Of a DNA stretch of 64,000 bases, positions 18,173-31,525 are shown in pieces (positions within the stretch are counted from its first letter, which is position 1; each line of letters starts with the position of its first letter). A model generated the notes under the pieces. It saw only the letters and a program-made list of their open reading frames with translations. It did no database searches and was not told where the DNA came from. Position numbers and translations under genes: made by a program. The DNA is from Anomalospiza imberbis (lineage: Eukaryota > Chordata > Aves > Passeriformes > Viduidae): assembly GCF_031753505.1 (NCBI RefSeq), contig NC_089721.1, positions 14,861,213 through 14,925,212 on the forward strand. The letters run 5' to 3'.

Positions 18173-21100
18173 GTCTCTGGGAAGTGTCATCAGCTAAACA
18201 AAATTTTGAAGATCCCATTTTGGGCCCTAACAGCTTAAACATCTCCACCCCTCTTTGAGTGGCTATCACTGTGGATAGTGTCTGCAGCGTCAGAAGGCAT
18301 CCAAAGTCTCCACAGGAGGAAAGATCTGAACAGATTCCATCTTTCAGTAGCATCAGAGTGGTCTGTATGGCTCCTGCAATGGAAAAGAGAGACTGAATCT
18401 CTGCCTCGTTTAGCTTGGTCATTGCTGTCAAGTGCCTTGCCAAGTGTGTGGGTGAGACTGAGAAATGACTGCAAGCTCTCCGGCCACAGCTTGGTCTGAA
18501 TCAGGCTGAAGGAGCTGCCATAGCTTGGAGGACACTTCCAGCAAGTAGAACAGAGCTTGTACCTGCCCTGCTTACTAGGGACTCTGCTGGCTGCTGAACT
18601 GGAAGCACACCATTACTTTGATAGCAGTTAGGTGATCCCATCTCAGCAGATGAAAGGCAGGTTCCCCAGAACACTTCCCCTTCATTTACTTCGAAGACAT
18701 CTGCTAGCAATGGATGCTCTTGTGACCCATGCCATGGCACATGTCCTTGCAATGATCTGTTACTGCAAACTTATCACTCTGTCCACAACTCAGGGTGCCA
18801 TCTCTGTTCCCTGAGCATTATGCCTTGCTGGAAACATGAGACCAGCGTTCACAGAGCTCTGCCATCCAGTGCTTGGTTAGTGCTTGGTCTCCAAGTGGAG
18901 CTTTAAAGCACAATTTTGACCTGTGTACATGAGAACATGGGCATCTACCTGCAAAACTGGTCAACACCTGAAACCTGCAGTAGCTAGTTATAAGTTGTAG
19001 CAGACACAATATGAAAATGGAAAATAAATGCCTGCCAGCAAGTATTTTCAAGTCTCTGCTTCTGAGTTCTCTGTTATTCTCTGGTATTGCTGGTTGCCAA
19101 TGTAGCCAGAATACACTGACCTGCAGTACATGACCAAGCCTTCTTGGGGGAGTGAGGAAAAGGAGGTTGTAGAGGAAGAGGTAATTATGTGAGAGACATG
19201 GATAAGGTTTTGTGCCCATCTTCTAGTTAGAGGTTAGAGTTAGAATATTTAATTTTCAAAAATACTCTCTTAGTGTCTGTAATAGCTGTTATTAGAGATT
19301 TTCTCTTCAATATGTAACTGTTGTGTTTCTTTCTCGAGTACTAGTAGATGTGCTCTCCTCTTATGGAGCTTCTCAGAGGTTCCTTGTCATATTTTTATCA
19401 GGAATTCCACAGCTTACTGAGAAGTTTCCAAACTCTTGTATTTATTGTGCAACTGTTCAGTGCAGTGCAACTGAACAGTTCCTGTGCAAGAACTTGACTT
19501 TACACAGAGCTCTAAGTACTGTAACCTCTTCAAATTAAGTTTGGTAATCCTTGCTTTATTCAGCTCTACAGAGTCAGTTAAACACCAGCAGCTTTAGACA
19601 AGTAGTCTTGTCTAAAAGCACATTGTAAGTATAATTTGGATAATAATTGCAATTTGTAATGCAACTGACTCCATGAATATTAGGAGAAATCTCTTGGCAA
19701 TGGAAGGCTGAATCAGAGAGTGCAAAAGAATTTCATCAGAGTTTTTAATGGAAACTGTTGTTCTAACTGTTTAAAATTATTAGCTACAATGTTTTGGAAA
19801 ATAGTGGTAGGGTGGTGTGGTCAATATGAATGTTTAGCAGCATGTGAAAGGATATGCTTTGTTTTCACTATTATTCATGAAAAATAAAACAGTGAAACTA
19901 AGGAGAAGGGTGAGCAGAGCAGAAGGGTAATGGCATGGTTTCTTTTCTCAGAATAATGAGGTTTTAATGGTTAGCAGTTCATTCTGATCATATTTTTCAT
20001 CAGCATACAATAGATATGCAGCAGAACAGTTCAATGCCATTTAAACCAGAGTTTAAATGCAAGTGAAGAAATGGTAGCAGTTTTCTTTCTTCTCATGTCT
20101 TGCCTTGATTAGGACTGCTGTGTCCAGGTTCACAACATAGCACAAGCTCAGGGAGGTGTGACAGAGACCTGCAAGGGCAGCTTCTTTCTTTTGTACCACA
20201 CCCACAGCACAAAGAAGCTGGGGCAAAGTTTGAAGACCTGATCCAGGATGTTTAAAAATACTACATATCTAATGACTAAGCTAACCCTCCTCAAAGACAT
20301 TTTGAAAGAATCTATCCCATGCTTAATCACTAAAACGTTCTTTCTGCTTGCCCCTAGCAAGATTCATGATTATAAAGAAAAGTTAGGGATTTTCCCACAG
20401 GAAGGCTGTCTGTCTGAGGTTTGGAGATTCTACTTGGTATAGCATTATACAGCACAAGATCAGAGTATAAGGCTTTGTATACTTTTCTAAGGATCAAGTG
20501 AAACCCACCCAAGCTGCAAGGCTGTTGTGGACTTAAGCGTGCTTTTCCTGCTTTTTGATATTAAATAAATCTCTAACTGTTTCTTCTTTCAGCTAGCTTG
20601 TGTGCTCCCATTTAAAGACAATGTTTGCTTAGTAAAAATACTTACAGTGCTTCTATCATATACCAGTGTTATCACACTATTAATTCTTTGTCATGATATG
20701 CTAGACTGCAAGTTTACTCAAATGTGCAGACTAACATTATGTATTTTGAATATAACTACACAATCAAGTTTTTTTTATGTCTCAGGATATAAAGACAGAT
20801 GGTGACTTACTACTCTCACTTTCATACTGCTTAATTTCACTGGCATGAATACAATTTGATGGGTATAAACCAGAATTTGACCCTGAAGTATCCCATAGCT
20901 TTTTGATGCAGTAATTTTTGTAAGAATGTATAATGTAAAACAAATATCCATGGAGACTTTAATTTCATTAAGTAAGTCAGAGTGCTGTTTTCATCAAAGC
21001 ATTTTTCTGCCTCTGCAGAAGGCAGAAATCATGCTTAAGCTTCATACGGTGACAGCAGCAGCAGCAGAATACATCTTCTGGTGAGTCCCAGAGCAGGTAA

Positions 21101-21707
21101 GGAAACAGTAAGAAAGTCACTGAAAGAGAGCAGCCTCACACTGACATAGCCAGTTACTGTTACACCTCATACATCCTCAGCAAACTGCTGCCATCTGTGT
21201 GGGCACTGAGGCCTCACATAAGCAATTGCTCTTAGCAAGAGAACAGAGGACTGACTGGCCACCATTGGTTGGTGAATTATAAACATGATTTTACAAAATA
21301 CCTCACTGGAAATAGGACCTACTGGGTGTTTCTGAGGAAGAGATAACTGAGCACAAGCCAGTGCTGCACCAAATCTCTTGCAAAACTGAAAATAGCATTT
21401 TTTTTTCTCTTTGGAAATACCTGTAAAAGTAGAGTACTTGTGGGTTCTTAGCAGATACACAGGTTCTGTGCCTATGTTTCTGTACCCTGAAGTTTTAGTA
21501 AAGAGCCACACTTTACTTAATAGTCCTTTTACTTTAAACTACAGTACTGTGTGTAAAATAAATAGCAAATTATGAAAGGTCTGTGGCAAAAACACAACAT
21601 ATTTTTAGAGGGAAAATAAATTTACCTCAATAAAGACAATAGATCCTAAAATATTCTTATAGAAGAAAGTGAAAGCTCTTCCACCATAAAATAATTGGCC
21701 CAAATAA

Positions 21708-24700
21708 TCCTAGAATCATGGAATGTTTTCGTTTGGAAGGGACCTTAGACATCATCTGGTTTCAACCCTCCTGCCAGAGACTGGGACACTTCCCACTCAA
21801 TGCCCCATCCAACCTGGCCTTCAATATTGTGAGGGATGAAGCATTGACAGTTTTTCTGGGCAACCTCTTCCAGTGCCTCACCAACCTAGCAGTAAAGAAT
21901 TTCTCCCAAATATCTAAGTTTTTATTTTTTCACTTTGAAGCCTTTGATACATGCTTTATCAACTACTGTTCCTGACAAAGAGTCCCTCTCCAGCTTCCCT
22001 GTAGGCCCTCTTCAGATATGGCAGGCTGCTATGAGGTCTCCACACAATCTCTTCTGCAGGCTGAACAGCCTCAAATTTCTCAGCCTGTCTTTTTAGGGGA
22101 GATGTGTTATTGCCCTTATCAAGCCACTGACCCTCCTCTCTTGGCCCTCTGCTTGAACTTGTTCCAGCAGTTCCATGTCTTATGCTGGGGACCCCACAGC
22201 TGGCCACAGTGCCCCTGCTGGGGTTTCACAGGAGGAGAATAGGAGTGTAGAATCCCCTCCCTTGACCTGCTGCCCAAAATCCTTTGGCAGGACTCCCTTG
22301 GTTTTCTGGGCTGGGAGCACTCACTGAGAGCTCATGGTGAGTTTTTCATCAGCCACCACCCCCAGGTCCTTCCCCACAGGGCTGCTCTCAGTCACTTCTC
22401 TGCCCATCCTGTGGGTGTGTCTGGGACTGCCCCAATGCAGGTGTAGGACCTTGCACTTGGCCTTGCTGAATTCCCTGAGGTTTGCATGGTTCCACCTTTC
22501 AAGCCTGTCCAGGTCCCTTCCCTCCCCTGTGTCGACTGTCCCACCCAGCTCAGTGTCAATAGCAAACTTGCTGAGACTGCCCTGATCCCACTGTCCACGT
22601 CACTGACAAAGGTGTGGAGCAGTATCGGCCCCAGGACCGACCCCTGAGGGACACCACTCGTCACTGGTCTCCTTGTGGAGGAGGAGCTATGACCACAACT
22701 CTTTGTGTTTGGCCATCCAGCCAGATCTTTATCCATAGTGGTCCATCCATCAAATCCATGTGTCTCCAATATAAAGGCAACAATGGCATGCGAGACTGTG
22801 TCGAATGATTTGCACTGATCCAAGTAGATGATGTGAGTTGCTCCAACTCTGTCCACCAAAGCTGCAGCACCCCATCATAGAAGATCACCAAATCTGTCAG
22901 GCATGGTTTGCGCTTAGTAAAGCCATGTTGGCTGTTTCCAATCACCTTTTATTTTCCCATCTGTTTTGGCATAGTTTCCAGGAGAATCTCCTCCATGATC
23001 TTTCCTGGCACAGAGGTGAGACTAACTGGTCTGTAATACCCTGGGTCTTCCACTTTCCTCTTTTTAAGAATGGGGGTTATATTTCCCTTTTTCAAGTAAT
23101 TGGAAACTTCATCTGCCTGCTGCATTTTTTCAAAAATGGTGGAGAGTGTCTTGGCAATGTCATCTGCTGGTTTTCTCAAGACCTGTGGATGAATCTCATT
23201 GGAGTTGGGCACATTCAGTCTCCTTAGATGGTCTTGGACCTGGTCCTCCCTTACAGTGCCTAAGTGTCTTCCAGTGTCTGCATTTGCTTTTCTTAGGTTG
23301 AGTAATGTGGCTGAAGTACTTGCCATTGAATACTGAGGCACAGAAGTCATTGAGAACCTCAGTTTTCTACTTATGCAGAATAGCCCTGTCTCTTGTTTCC
23401 TTCCAGCGTGGCCCCACATTATCCCTAGTCTTTCTTTTGTTTGCAAGATACCTAAGAAGCCCTATCTTGCCAGACTCAATTCTATCTGGACCTTAGCTTT
23501 CCTAACCTTATTCTTAGCTTCCCATACAATTTCCCTTTGTTCCTCCAAGGCCACCTACTGTGTTTCCACCTTCTGGAAGTTCTCTTTTTTTCCCTCTGAG
23601 TTTCCTCAACAGCTCTTTATCCATCCATGGGGCCTCCTGGCATTTTTGCTGCATTTCTTCCTTGTCAGGATGCACTGTTCTTGAACTTGGAGGGGGTCCT
23701 TAAAGATTAGAAAACAATCTTGGGTCCCTTGGCTCTCCAGGGCTCTGTCCCCTGGAACTCTACTGATTAGGTCCTTAAAGAGACCCAAGTCTGCTCTGCT
23801 GAAGTTCAGGGCAGTTAGCTTGCTGTGTGATCTCTTCACTGCCATGAGAATCTTGAACTCTACCACATGGTGATCATTACAGCCAAGGCTCTATTGGGGC
23901 GTCACCTTCCCCACCAGCTCCTCCCTCTTGCTGAGCCCAAGATCCAGAATCTCACCTCTCCTTGTTGGCTCCTTTATCATGTCTGTGGGGAAGTTGTCAT
24001 CAACACACTGCAGGAAACTCCTAGTTTGCTTGTGCCCTTCTGTGCTGTTCCTCCAACAGATACTGGGGTAGTTGAAGACCCCCATGAGGACTAGGGGTTT
24101 GGGAGTGTGAGACTGCTTCTATCTGCCTATAGAGGGCTTCATCCACACCATCTTCCTGATTGGAGGATTGTAGCAGAACCCCCACTATGACATCCTCTGT
24201 CCCCGTACTCCCTTTAATCTTGACCTACAAGCTTCTGGTTGACTCCTTATCTACTGCAGGCAGAATTCCATACTCTCCCAGCCAGTCATTGACATAGAGG
24301 GTTATGCCTCCTCCTCATCTCCCTAGCCTTTCTTTCCTAAAAAGCCTTCCATGGCAATACTGTAGTAATAGGAGCCATCCCACCATGTCTCTGTGATGTC
24401 AGAGTGCTAATGAATTGTATCATATCCACACAGGCATGTGCAAGTGTCTGATTCTTCTTGTTCCCTATAGTGCAAGAGTTTGTGTAGAGGCATCTGAACC
24501 ATCTTATAATGCTGACTCACTGTCTGAATCAGCTGAAATATCTTTGAACTGCTCCTGACTTTCATTAGAGGTGATGGCATCTGACTGATTGGATTGGGAT
24601 GGATAGGTGTCCCCCCCACAACAAATTTAGTTTACAGCCCCCTTCATCAGCCTGGAAATTCCCTGGTAAAAGATGCTTTTCCCTTTCTTTGTCATGTGGG

Positions 24701-24810
24701 CACCTTAAGCCCCAGGCAGATCAAGCTTCCCAAAACATGTCCCATGATCTAAGTAACCAAAACCTGGACAACAGCACCACCCCTCTAACCATTTCTTAAC
24801 CCGCCAGATT
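21708..24810 (-). mobile_element. CR1 LINE, 5'-truncated, inactive
   Basis: Read on the minus strand, this is a chicken-repeat-1 non-LTR retrotransposon. The 3' terminus, with its ATTCTATG-type 8-mer repeat, is at about 21708. Moving 5', one finds the RT thumb region, the SGVPQGSVLGPILL motif (about 22640), the palm and fingers region (GYYRPVSLTSVPGK near 23030), the linker, the end of the endonuclease (CWRNSTEGHKQTRSFLQCVD, about 24030), and the endonuclease start near 24500. Decayed upstream sequence continues to about 24810. The coding region is broken by frameshifts. The catalytic FADD motif reads FAID (codon at 22558-22560). Full-length CR1 is about 4.5 kb, so the 5' part is missing, as is usual for this family. 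Confidence 0.93.
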
Positions 24811-26136
24811 TGGCTAGACATGATACTGGATAAGTCAAAGATAAAGAATAAAATATCTGTTTATTATTTGAGCTACTCCAATTTATCAGGCAGCAGATAT
24901 AAAAGCAAACAGTAAGTAGTATATTTTCAGGCAACATATAATTATTAACACTGAGGTGTTGACTGTCACAAGTTTTAATGGCTACTGAGGGGTAAATAGG
25001 TTACCTAAGGAATAAAATCAGTGTCAACCTCTAGAAGGCTCTATCAGGGATGGGTCAGTCTGTATGCAACTTGTTTTCTTATGCTTTTGCTAGAGACAGG
25101 ATAAAAGTATCTTGTCAGATGTGATGCTGTAGTTTCTGATCAGGGCTCAGTCTTGTCTCATTGAACAGCATAGAATTTCATTTTACTGACTTCAATCTCA
25201 GGATGATTGAGTCCTTGCAATTTCTAGCCTTTGTCCTCCTTATTAAAATAAAGTTTTGACTCATTTGTTCAGATGTGAAGATACTTGACATCCCCTGCAT
25301 TTCTTTCACCTGAGGTGATGGTTCTTGACACCTCCTTGAAGTCCATCTTGAAAGACTGAGATCTCCCTTTTTTCAGCTCATACAATACCAGTTTGTTTGT
25401 TCCCAATAAACTATACAAGTGTTAACAGAGATTAAACATTCTGTTTGAAACTAAATTTAATATTTCTGTGTAGTAAAATGTCTGAATCTTTTCAACTGAT
25501 TGATAATGTTGTAACATTTTAAACAACCATCTTAATAATTATTTGAATATTTTTAAGATGTAATATTCATACATCTTATATTACCTGTATGAATTACCAT
25601 TCTCATCTACTATCCTTGAAGTTGTAGAGTTCTCCATGTCAAAAGAATTAGGCATTCAAAATTTGCTATAATCTCTCCTTTTGTAACTCTGAACAACTTT
25701 GCTACCTTTATTTCTAATGTTTGATAAAAGCTGTAGATAACATTATGCTAACTTTCCCCTTTGATTTTCATTTCCATCCAAACGGTACTGCATTTTCTAG
25801 AAACATTGTATGGTCAGTTAGTTTTATTTCATATCACATATTAACAGTTTCATGCAGCTCTTTCAGACTACAAAGCCTTGTCTACCTCGTATATATTTTT
25901 CAAGTCCTACATTGTATATAATTTATTAATGACTCTGCTCTTTTTATGCACAGAATGTACCCTTAGTGAAGGTCATTCCTAAGGAAACCGTATTTCAAAA
26001 ACCTTGATAAGGCCAACGCCTCCTTCTTATCATTCAGGATTTTGTCCAAATATATTAACTTAGGCATGAACTGAATTGGCATAACCTGATAGGATTCTGA
26101 AAATAGAAAAGCTGGGATAGGTTTTGTCACCAAACC

Positions 26137-26229
26137 CACCCCCCCCCAAAACAAACAAACAAACAAACAAACAAACAAAAAAAAACCAAAAAACAAACCC
26201 CCTCCCCCACCAAAAAAAAAAAAAAAACC
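26137..26229. repeat. (AAAC)n and C/A-rich low-complexity block
   Basis: A C run is followed by eight or so AAAC units (26148-26179), then mixed A and C runs ending in 16 A (26212-26227). Antisense frames give low-complexity Phe/Gly/Cys and are not genes. Confidence 0.9.
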
Positions 26230-28613
26230 CAACCTCTATTGCTCCAAGACAAGTAAATGATAAATGATTGGATTAAAAATAATTTCAAGAAGATTGAAAC
26301 CCAAGATGTGGGATCTGATCTCTTGACCATCATGCTGTACTACTTCCAGCCCGGAATTTTGCTGTGCTAACTACAAAAATATGTTCTCATGCACTGCAGC
26401 AATAAAACATTATGACAAGTGACAATTTCAAATGAAAACTGTGTTTCCACTCCTATTCTCACTGGAGAAAAAGAAAACCTATATAATTATAACATTTAGA
26501 ACTCAACTAGTAAAATATTTACAAGAAGCCGTTATCATTATAAACCACACAGGCACTTTACAGATATACTGAGAACAGTTTGGTGGTATTGATGTGAGTT
26601 TTTGGTTTTTTTTCTACCAAACTCAGCCTTTTGAATGTATCACCTTTTAATAGCCAGGGTAATGGCATTTTCTCCTTATTCTGGTGTTCTCCTGGTAGAG
26701 GTGCTCTCCATGTACATAAGGAAACTAGGCAGAAATGCAGTATCAACACACATGTCCTGATGTTGTTAAAATGAGAGTGCAACTGACCTAGAAGCAGGGA
26801 TGGAATTCCTTAGGTCTCCCATTTCTATATCAGCTTTTGACCAAAATTTGTCTATGTACCCTGCTTCAGTACTTGCATTATTCTCTCCACGACTTTGCAA
26901 TCACTGGTCAGCCTTCTGAAAGAAACTTTTCTTTTGTAATAACACCAAAGCAGTAGAGAAAAGGTATTATGGCAGCACTTTTAAAGTACACCATTTTACC
27001 TAATAAAATAAAATGTCTCTATAGCAGATAATTTTCTCTAGTCCCAGGTCATGTTATGTCTCAGTATGATTTTTTAAAGCTATTCCTTCTTGTCTCAAAA
27101 ATCTCCATTATCCTCTCTTTGTTCTTTTGGGTTTTGACACACATGGAATTATTTTGTAGTTATCTGGAGAAAACATAAAATATTCAAAACTAACAGTTTA
27201 GATACTGTCTTTTAACTATTACTAAATTAATATCACAAAATAACTACTCCAATTAAATAGTTTCCTTTGCTCATCTTCTGTTTTAGTAAAACTTCTAAGC
27301 CAATATGACCACAGAACACTTGCACCACTGACATAACTTGACTAAATATCACAGGCTTTCTACCTTTGAATTAAATTATAATGCAAATATAAAGCGTAGA
27401 CTAATATCTGCCCCTTTTTGTGGAGCTGCAGACACTAATAGGAGCCATCTAAGAATATACTGAAGAACGGGACTGCTCCACCATCTGACTCAAAGATGCA
27501 GAATAAACAGATGGTAGAAACGCTATCTCCATAAATTCCTTTATTTCTTCTTCATTGCTCAATATTTTACTTTTCAAGTCCTCTTATAATCCTAATCTTT
27601 CATGAACCGGGAGTTTATGATTTTTACTGTCTTCTTCTGAGAAGAAAATTATTCTCAAATCATTAGTTGAGAGAAATGACACATCTCCTGGAAAATACAG
27701 AGAAAATTCCACGACAAGGCATGATTTAAATTGGTTTCAAAGAAAAATACAAAAATAATGTCTATGCTGTTTTTTTGGTTTAAATCTATGAAGGCATTCA
27801 TGATTCTTACACGTTTTAAATGTTACTGAGATTTGTTAATTCAGTATTTTCCAAAAAGACATGTGTACATCTTTGTGTCTACTTATGGTAAAATACCACC
27901 AACTCCACCCATTCATAATCAAGGCCCAAATGAATAAAACAGTGGGAAGAGTAATTATATCACAGGAGCCACACTTTATTAATCAGTAATATTTATGACT
28001 CTAAGTCAGTGCTACAAATTTTTATTCACCCACTTGCTCTATGAAGGTTTGGGTTTTTTTTTTTTTTGACAATGTTATAAAATACCACAAGATTTTTTTA
28101 TTAACATTAATCACAATGGTAAAGGGCAGTCAGGTATAGTAAATGTTAGTGACAGCTTTGTGAAGTAAGGTTAAGATGAATACTATTCAAATATTATTTG
28201 CAAAACAATTTTCTCAATTATTTTTCTCTGCATTATAATAAATACATTATTAGTTTAGGTATTGTCTGGTTCCTCTAGAGATGATTGACTTATATTCTGC
28301 TTAACCACTTGTGCTATTTTTCTTATCAAGTAGACTGATCATTCACCATTAATTTTCGGTTGTTACTTAGAGTGAAAATCAGAATTTGAATCTATGATAT
28401 GCTACAGAGATGTGGGTGAAAGGATGTAGTGCTTTCTTTGTATGATACCAGTGAGGCAGTTTTAGATGGTGTCAGTAAATGTTAGTGAAATTCAGGAGCA
28501 TCTGACCAGCTGTGTCACAACCTAAAAAAGAGACAGTTTAGTCTTTCTGGCTTTCCTGAAGTAACTGCATAGTTCCTCTCGTGTTTTGCCAAATACAGTG
28601 AAGAGGCAATCTG

Positions 28614-28656
28614 GTTTTTTTTGGGTTTTTTTTGTTTTTTTTTTTTTTTTTTTTTT
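28614..28656. repeat. T-rich low-complexity tract
   Basis: T runs broken by short G clusters end in a run of more than 20 T. Confidence 0.85.
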
Positions 28657-30814
28657 CAGATAAATGATTTATCCTTCATTTGATGATGTAAGTTGGGCTG
28701 TATTGGACAGTTTCTAGGTCTCAGTCTGGCTCCTCTGACAAGATACTTCAGCATAAACCTAGGGGTCTTCTCTTGTCATGTCTCAACATTCCAGTTTTAA
28801 TTGACTTGCCTTGACTCCTCTCCTGGATGATTTTGAGAAGATATGCAATGTTAAGGTGGTTAATACATAGTGAGAGATGAAGCTTGTCACTAGAGACTCA
28901 TGAAAATTTTAGAACCACAGCATTACTAGAGGCAGACCTTTTCTGATTTTTAACTTTTTAAGAATATGATCAAAATATGGGTTTGAGCATGACAATTTTT
29001 AGATCTCTCACTGTTGTGTATTTCTGTTCCTAATTTTGGATTCTGTTCTTACCTTTCTGATTTTCAGTACTAGGCTGAGAAGGTAGATGCAGTCAGTTCT
29101 CAAAAAGTGGAAGTGAAATCACTTGATTAAAGAGCTATAGGAATGTTTCTCAGGGAAACAAAATATGCAATGAGAATAATTTGTGTAGTGAACAAAAGCT
29201 TTAATACAAGTTAACATGGGCTACCTGGATTTAAATTTTTGATTTAGAAAAAATCCCTCCTTTGCTGCCAGATTAGTTCTCGCTGCCCTTCCCCTTTCTG
29301 TCTTCCATGGTCTGCAGTATGACCATGAGTGAGGTCTCAGTGTGCTCTCTCTCTGGTGGCTGGGCAGCTCCTGTAGGCAGTCAAAGCCCTGTAATTCACC
29401 CTCTTGGGTGACAGGCAGCTGTGTTGCCCATGGCGTGATTCATTCTGTCAGCATTATTCATATGGTTTATGTAACACAAGCAATATAGCGAGAGTCTCTG
29501 CATGTGTTGCAGAGTGTCTTTTACATCAGATGAGATGATCCTAGGCAGACAGGTTGGACAGCAATGCTCCAGTCAGCAATTTGCTTTTCTACTGATATTT
29601 CTCCCTTCCTTTCAATATGCCTGTACCTCTGTCACTTATGATACAATTCATTAGCACTCTGGCAAATTGCTGGTCTGAATTAAGATTGTTGAATTGACAT
29701 TCTTCTACAGACACTGATGAAATTTACTGCAAAGTTTGTCCAGTATGTTTCAAATGAGGGATCCATATTGTGAGTCATGTTAAAATCTCTTTTACTAACA
29801 TAAATTTTTCAAACCCAGAACCTTCATTACTGTTTTATTGCACTTGCTAATTTACATGGAATCAGAAATGCACAGGTAAGTGAAAAAATCCTCTAAGAAA
29901 AAGTGAAACATTGACTTTTAAAATTGCAAGAATTAAAAAAAGAGAGATATAAAGCAGCTCTGATTGCAGCCTGACACTACAGGTGATGTATTGCTGGAGG
30001 CAAGACAAATGCTTCAGCAAGCAGAAAACTTGTAAGGTCTTTGAGAAGAGAATCTCACCTTCCAGAATCTCACCTTTATTTTTCAGTATCTGTTACTCTA
30101 GTTTCACTGTACTTCATAGCAGTTGGAAGTGGCTGAAGAGGAATTCACTATGGAAGGAAGTTTTACATTTGAGTGCAGTAGATCATGATCCTATTTAAAG
30201 CTCCATTGCTTGCCAGCCACAAAACAGTGACTGTTTGAAAGTTAGATGCTCATGGTTAGCCTACACTTGGATTTTTCACATCTGCTCCATGTCACAAAGG
30301 CATTCTACCTCTAGTTACACCTGAGTATCCCATTGAAATCACTGTGACAGTCACATGTGTGTAATTGAGAGTAGAATTTGGCCCCCTGTGTTGAAGTTGC
30401 TCCTTTGAAAGCTGTTCCACCTCCTTTGGCTTAATCCTACCCCATTAGGGGAATGTAATCCCACTCTTGTATAAGTGTAATGTGACTCAAGTTTCAGCCT
30501 GATAACTGGAGTGGGGAAGCCAGAGGCAGAGTAGCTTAAATTCAAAGCCTCATTATATGTTTCTCCTGTGGAAATTACATGAACAGTTGAGTCAGATAAA
30601 GAGCACATTCTCATTTTTCTTTCACATATCCCTCTCATGTTCTTTCAAATCCAGCAGAGGGACTGAGTATCAATATACCATACACATTTTCTTTCTATGT
30701 ACTTTAAATAGGTTTTTTTTTTTTTAATTTTAGAAAGTAAGAGTAGTTTTAGGGAAAAGATAGAGCAAGAATACCAACAAAGAAAAAGTAAATAATTCAG
30801 AAATCATTAATTAA

Positions 30815-31420
30815 AAGTCTGGAAGGGACATCAGAGAACCTGGTTTAAGCTTTTATTGAATGCAAATTTTAGACAAAGTTATCCATGACCTTGTTAAGCC
30901 ATGTATTCAATGCTTCATGCATGGGAGTTTCCACCACTTCTTTGAGCAATGTTCAGTTGTTCTCACAGTGAGGAATATTTTTTTTACATCCAAGGAGAAT
31001 TTCTTATGAAGCAAGTTGTTCACTGTCTTGTTGCCAGGCTTCCTTGTAAGGAGAGTACTTTCTCCTTCTTCATAAATATACACATGGTATTGGTAGAGTG
31101 TAGTTAAGTTCATCCTGAGCCTCCTATGATGAAATAATTGAATTCCATCAATATTTCTTTATATGTGAAGTTTTCCAGTGTTGTAACCATTTTGGTGGCC
31201 CTCCATTGGACCTTCTCAATTTTTTGATGCTTCTCCTGAACTTGGGGATAAAAGCTGAACATTTTTTTCCAGGTGTGGCCTAAAAAATGCTGAGGAGAGT
31301 GGAAAAATGATATTACTTCTCATGATGATGCACCACAGGATGCTGCTGACCTTTACTGCTGCAAAGTCCATAGTACTTCAGGGCAATTTGCTGTCTCATA
31401 GCTATTAGATGGTAGAGTCC
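30815..31420 (-). mobile_element. Decayed CR1 LINE 3' region, minus strand
   Basis: Several blocks align by eye with the reverse complement of the CR1 3' end: ggaagggacatcagagaacc (30821), a cagtgaggaat...ttcttatgaag block (30967-31010), and gtggccctccattggacctt (31195), followed by a block resembling 'ccccagagctgg...ccaggtgtggcct'. Decay is much greater than in the 21.7-24.8 kb copy, so it is older. The boundaries are approximate. Confidence 0.75.
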
Positions 31421-31509
31421 TGTTTTCTCTGCTTTTGAAAAAAAAATATGAAACATAAACTGTGTTTACCATAACAGACATGACACCAGGCTTTAATTCA
31501 TTGAGATTT

Positions 31510-31525
31510 ACACCTAATTAGGTGT
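31510..31525. promoter_or_regulatory. 16-bp palindrome ACACCTAATTAGGTGT
   Basis: A perfect palindrome has inverted AGGTGT (T-box half-site core) around a central TAATTA (homeodomain core). It sits just past the decayed CR1 tail. A regulatory role is only inferred. Confidence 0.35.

Larger units (their letters stand above)
17631..21707. other. Intergenic DNA between the AT microsatellite and the CR1
   Basis: No supported gene. It contains a CR1 tail at 17960-18045, a TAATTA triplet at 18143-18172, and a 10-bp inverted repeat with a 10-base loop at 19451-19480. The stretch 18230-18850 is somewhat GC-richer, with short chance frames on both strands. Confidence 0.6.
24811..30814. other. AT-rich intergenic DNA
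   Basis: No supported gene. It contains an AAAC/A/C-rich simple repeat (26137-26229) and T-rich stretches (about 28054-28068 and 28614-28656). A balanced-composition stretch at 29280-29500 lacks simple repeats. An old repeat-like remnant lies around 30320-30390, where 'cccattgaaatcactg' and 'agagtagaatttggcccc' resemble ancient sauropsid repeat ends. Confidence 0.6.

Noticed and set aside
21718..24094. Plus-strand frames across the CR1
   Set aside because: They are antisense to the CR1 endonuclease/RT coding strand; the meaningful homology is on the minus strand.
24811..25260. Possible LTR remnant next to the CR1 (AATAAA-rich, 'tttattatttgag')
   Set aside because: No TG...CA ends, primer-binding site or second copy could be identified.
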